From Erinaceus europaeus (Eukaryota > Chordata > Mammalia > Eulipotyphla > Erinaceidae): DNA of 64,000 nt. The position numbers and the translations under genes are program-made. The notes below the pieces were generated by a model. That model saw only the letters and a program-made list of their open reading frames with translations. It was not told where the DNA came from and did not search any database. Each line of letters starts with the position of its first letter. Position 1 is the first letter of the stretch. The stretch spans positions 68,857,760 through 68,921,759 of the forward strand of contig NC_080162.1 of NCBI RefSeq assembly GCF_950295315.1. The letters run 5' to 3'. Below are positions 63,441-64,000 of the stretch, piece after piece.

Positions 63441-63571
63441 TAAAAAGTAAGTTTTAACTTTAGAAGACTCCAGTGTTCCCTTAAGCATCAAGTAATAAAA
63501 TGACATTGCTCACCTGAGTGAACAAATTATGACAGGTCAGAAAAGTAGAAAAACAGCACAATTAAAAAGCA

Positions 63572-63675
63572 CAGACCTCCAAAATCAGGCAGACTTATTT
63601 AAATCCTGGTACTGCCATACACTGGCAGTACTGCTCTTAGACCTTACTGAGTCTCAGTTTATTAACATGTTAAAA
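63572..63675 (+). repeat. MIR
   Basis: AATCCTGGTACTGCCA and GAGTCTCAGTTTATTAACAT. Confidence 0.7.
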
Positions 63676-63689
63676 CATTTATTTATCAG

Positions 63690-63873
63690 GGGCCAGGTGG
63701 TGGCACACCAGTTAAGCACACGTTACCATGTGCAAGGACCTGGGTTCAAGCCCTATTCTCCATCTACAGGGGGGATGCTTCATATGAAGCAGGCCTGCAG
63801 GTATTTATCTATCTATCTTTCTTCCTTTCTTTCTTTCTTTCTTTCTTTCTATCTATCTATCTATCTATCTATC

Positions 63874-63904
<31 letters not shown>

Positions 63905-63940
63905 CCCCTTCAATTTCTCTCTATCCTGTCAAACAGGAAA
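63690..63940 (+). repeat. SINE B with long microsatellite
   Basis: Body expanded by (CTTT)n and (CTAT)n at 63803-63903. Confidence 0.92.
63803..63903 (+). repeat. (CTTT)n(CTAT)n microsatellite
   Basis: Compound tetranucleotide run. Confidence 0.95.
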
Positions 63941-63954
63941 AAAAGGGGGGAGAG

Positions 63955-64000
63955 GAGGGGAACAAGATCAGAAGAGAAAACACTAAGCAGAACGTGGACT
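63955..64000 (+). mobile_element. L1 3' end, cut by the window edge
   Basis: GAAAACACTAAGCAGAACG resembles 15340-15360. Confidence 0.6.

Noticed and set aside
63803..63903. Regular spacing suggesting a CRISPR-like array
   Set aside because: It is a simple CTTT/CTAT microsatellite in a SINE; no spacers.
62646..64000. Search for the MCM8 Walker A exon (GDPGLGKSQ)
   Set aside because: No matching codons on the minus strand; only MIR, B SINEs and unique intron sequence.

Overview
The window is vertebrate nuclear DNA, almost certainly from a placental mammal and probably a hedgehog (Erinaceidae). The mammal call rests on two split genes with canonical GT-AG introns, L1 and MIR repeats and a CpG-island promoter. 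The hedgehog call is an inference from recalled knowledge of hedgehog tRNA-derived SINEs. About 120 recognisable SINE copies fill the introns.

Two genes are present, both on the minus strand. From right to left, positions 62645-42861 hold the last seven coding exons of MCM8 (375 residues, from just after the Walker A exon to the stop). The 39247-10330 interval holds all seven coding exons of CRLS1, mitochondrial cardiolipin synthase (303 residues). CRLS1 has a CpG-island promoter at about 38.7-39.7 kb and a 3' UTR running left to about 9.5 kb. MCM8 followed by CRLS1 in the same orientation matches human 20p12.3. The two proteins do not act together: MCM8 is a nuclear AAA+ helicase subunit for recombination repair, and CRLS1 makes cardiolipin in the inner mitochondrial membrane. 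They are simply neighbours. Reading frame and phase are intact across every junction I checked.

Region by region: 1-9.4 kb is repeat-rich flank downstream of CRLS1, including a 2 kb truncated L1 at 5.2-7.2 kb. 9.4-39.3 kb is CRLS1. 39.3-42.7 kb is the intergenic gap with SINEs and an odd 213-bp inverted-repeat insertion. 42.7-64 kb is MCM8, whose introns hold a UBE2V1 processed pseudogene, a solo-LTR-like insert and a G-rich tract.

I use these SINE labels, read from the sequence. Family A: head begins GGGAGTCGGG, A box TAGCGCAGCGGG, B box GGTTCGAGCCC, pyrimidine-rich body and (CAA)n-type tail; 'A-long' adds a 3' module containing AGGAGCAGTGGATTC. Family B: head GGGGCCAGGTGGTGG, B box GGTTCAAGCCC, tail CCAATAATAAATAAA. 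Family C: head GGCTGGGGAGACAGC, B box GGTTCAATCCC, body GAGCAGTGCTCTGG. Family D: head GTCCGGGAGGTGGCGCAG, B box AGTTCAATCCC, body GCACATGTACCAGAGTGATG. Family E: older, heterogeneous tRNA-like copies. The heads of A, B and C keep complementary ends like a tRNA acceptor stem (for example GGGAG with CTCCC).

No operon, CRISPR array, functional tRNA or rRNA gene, or new protein system is present. The most interesting material is in the repeats: an unusual TIR-bearing LTR-like insertion, two copies of a non-L1 LINE with an (AAG)n tail directly after its stop codon, and a tailless 5S-derived retropseudogene with perfect target duplications.
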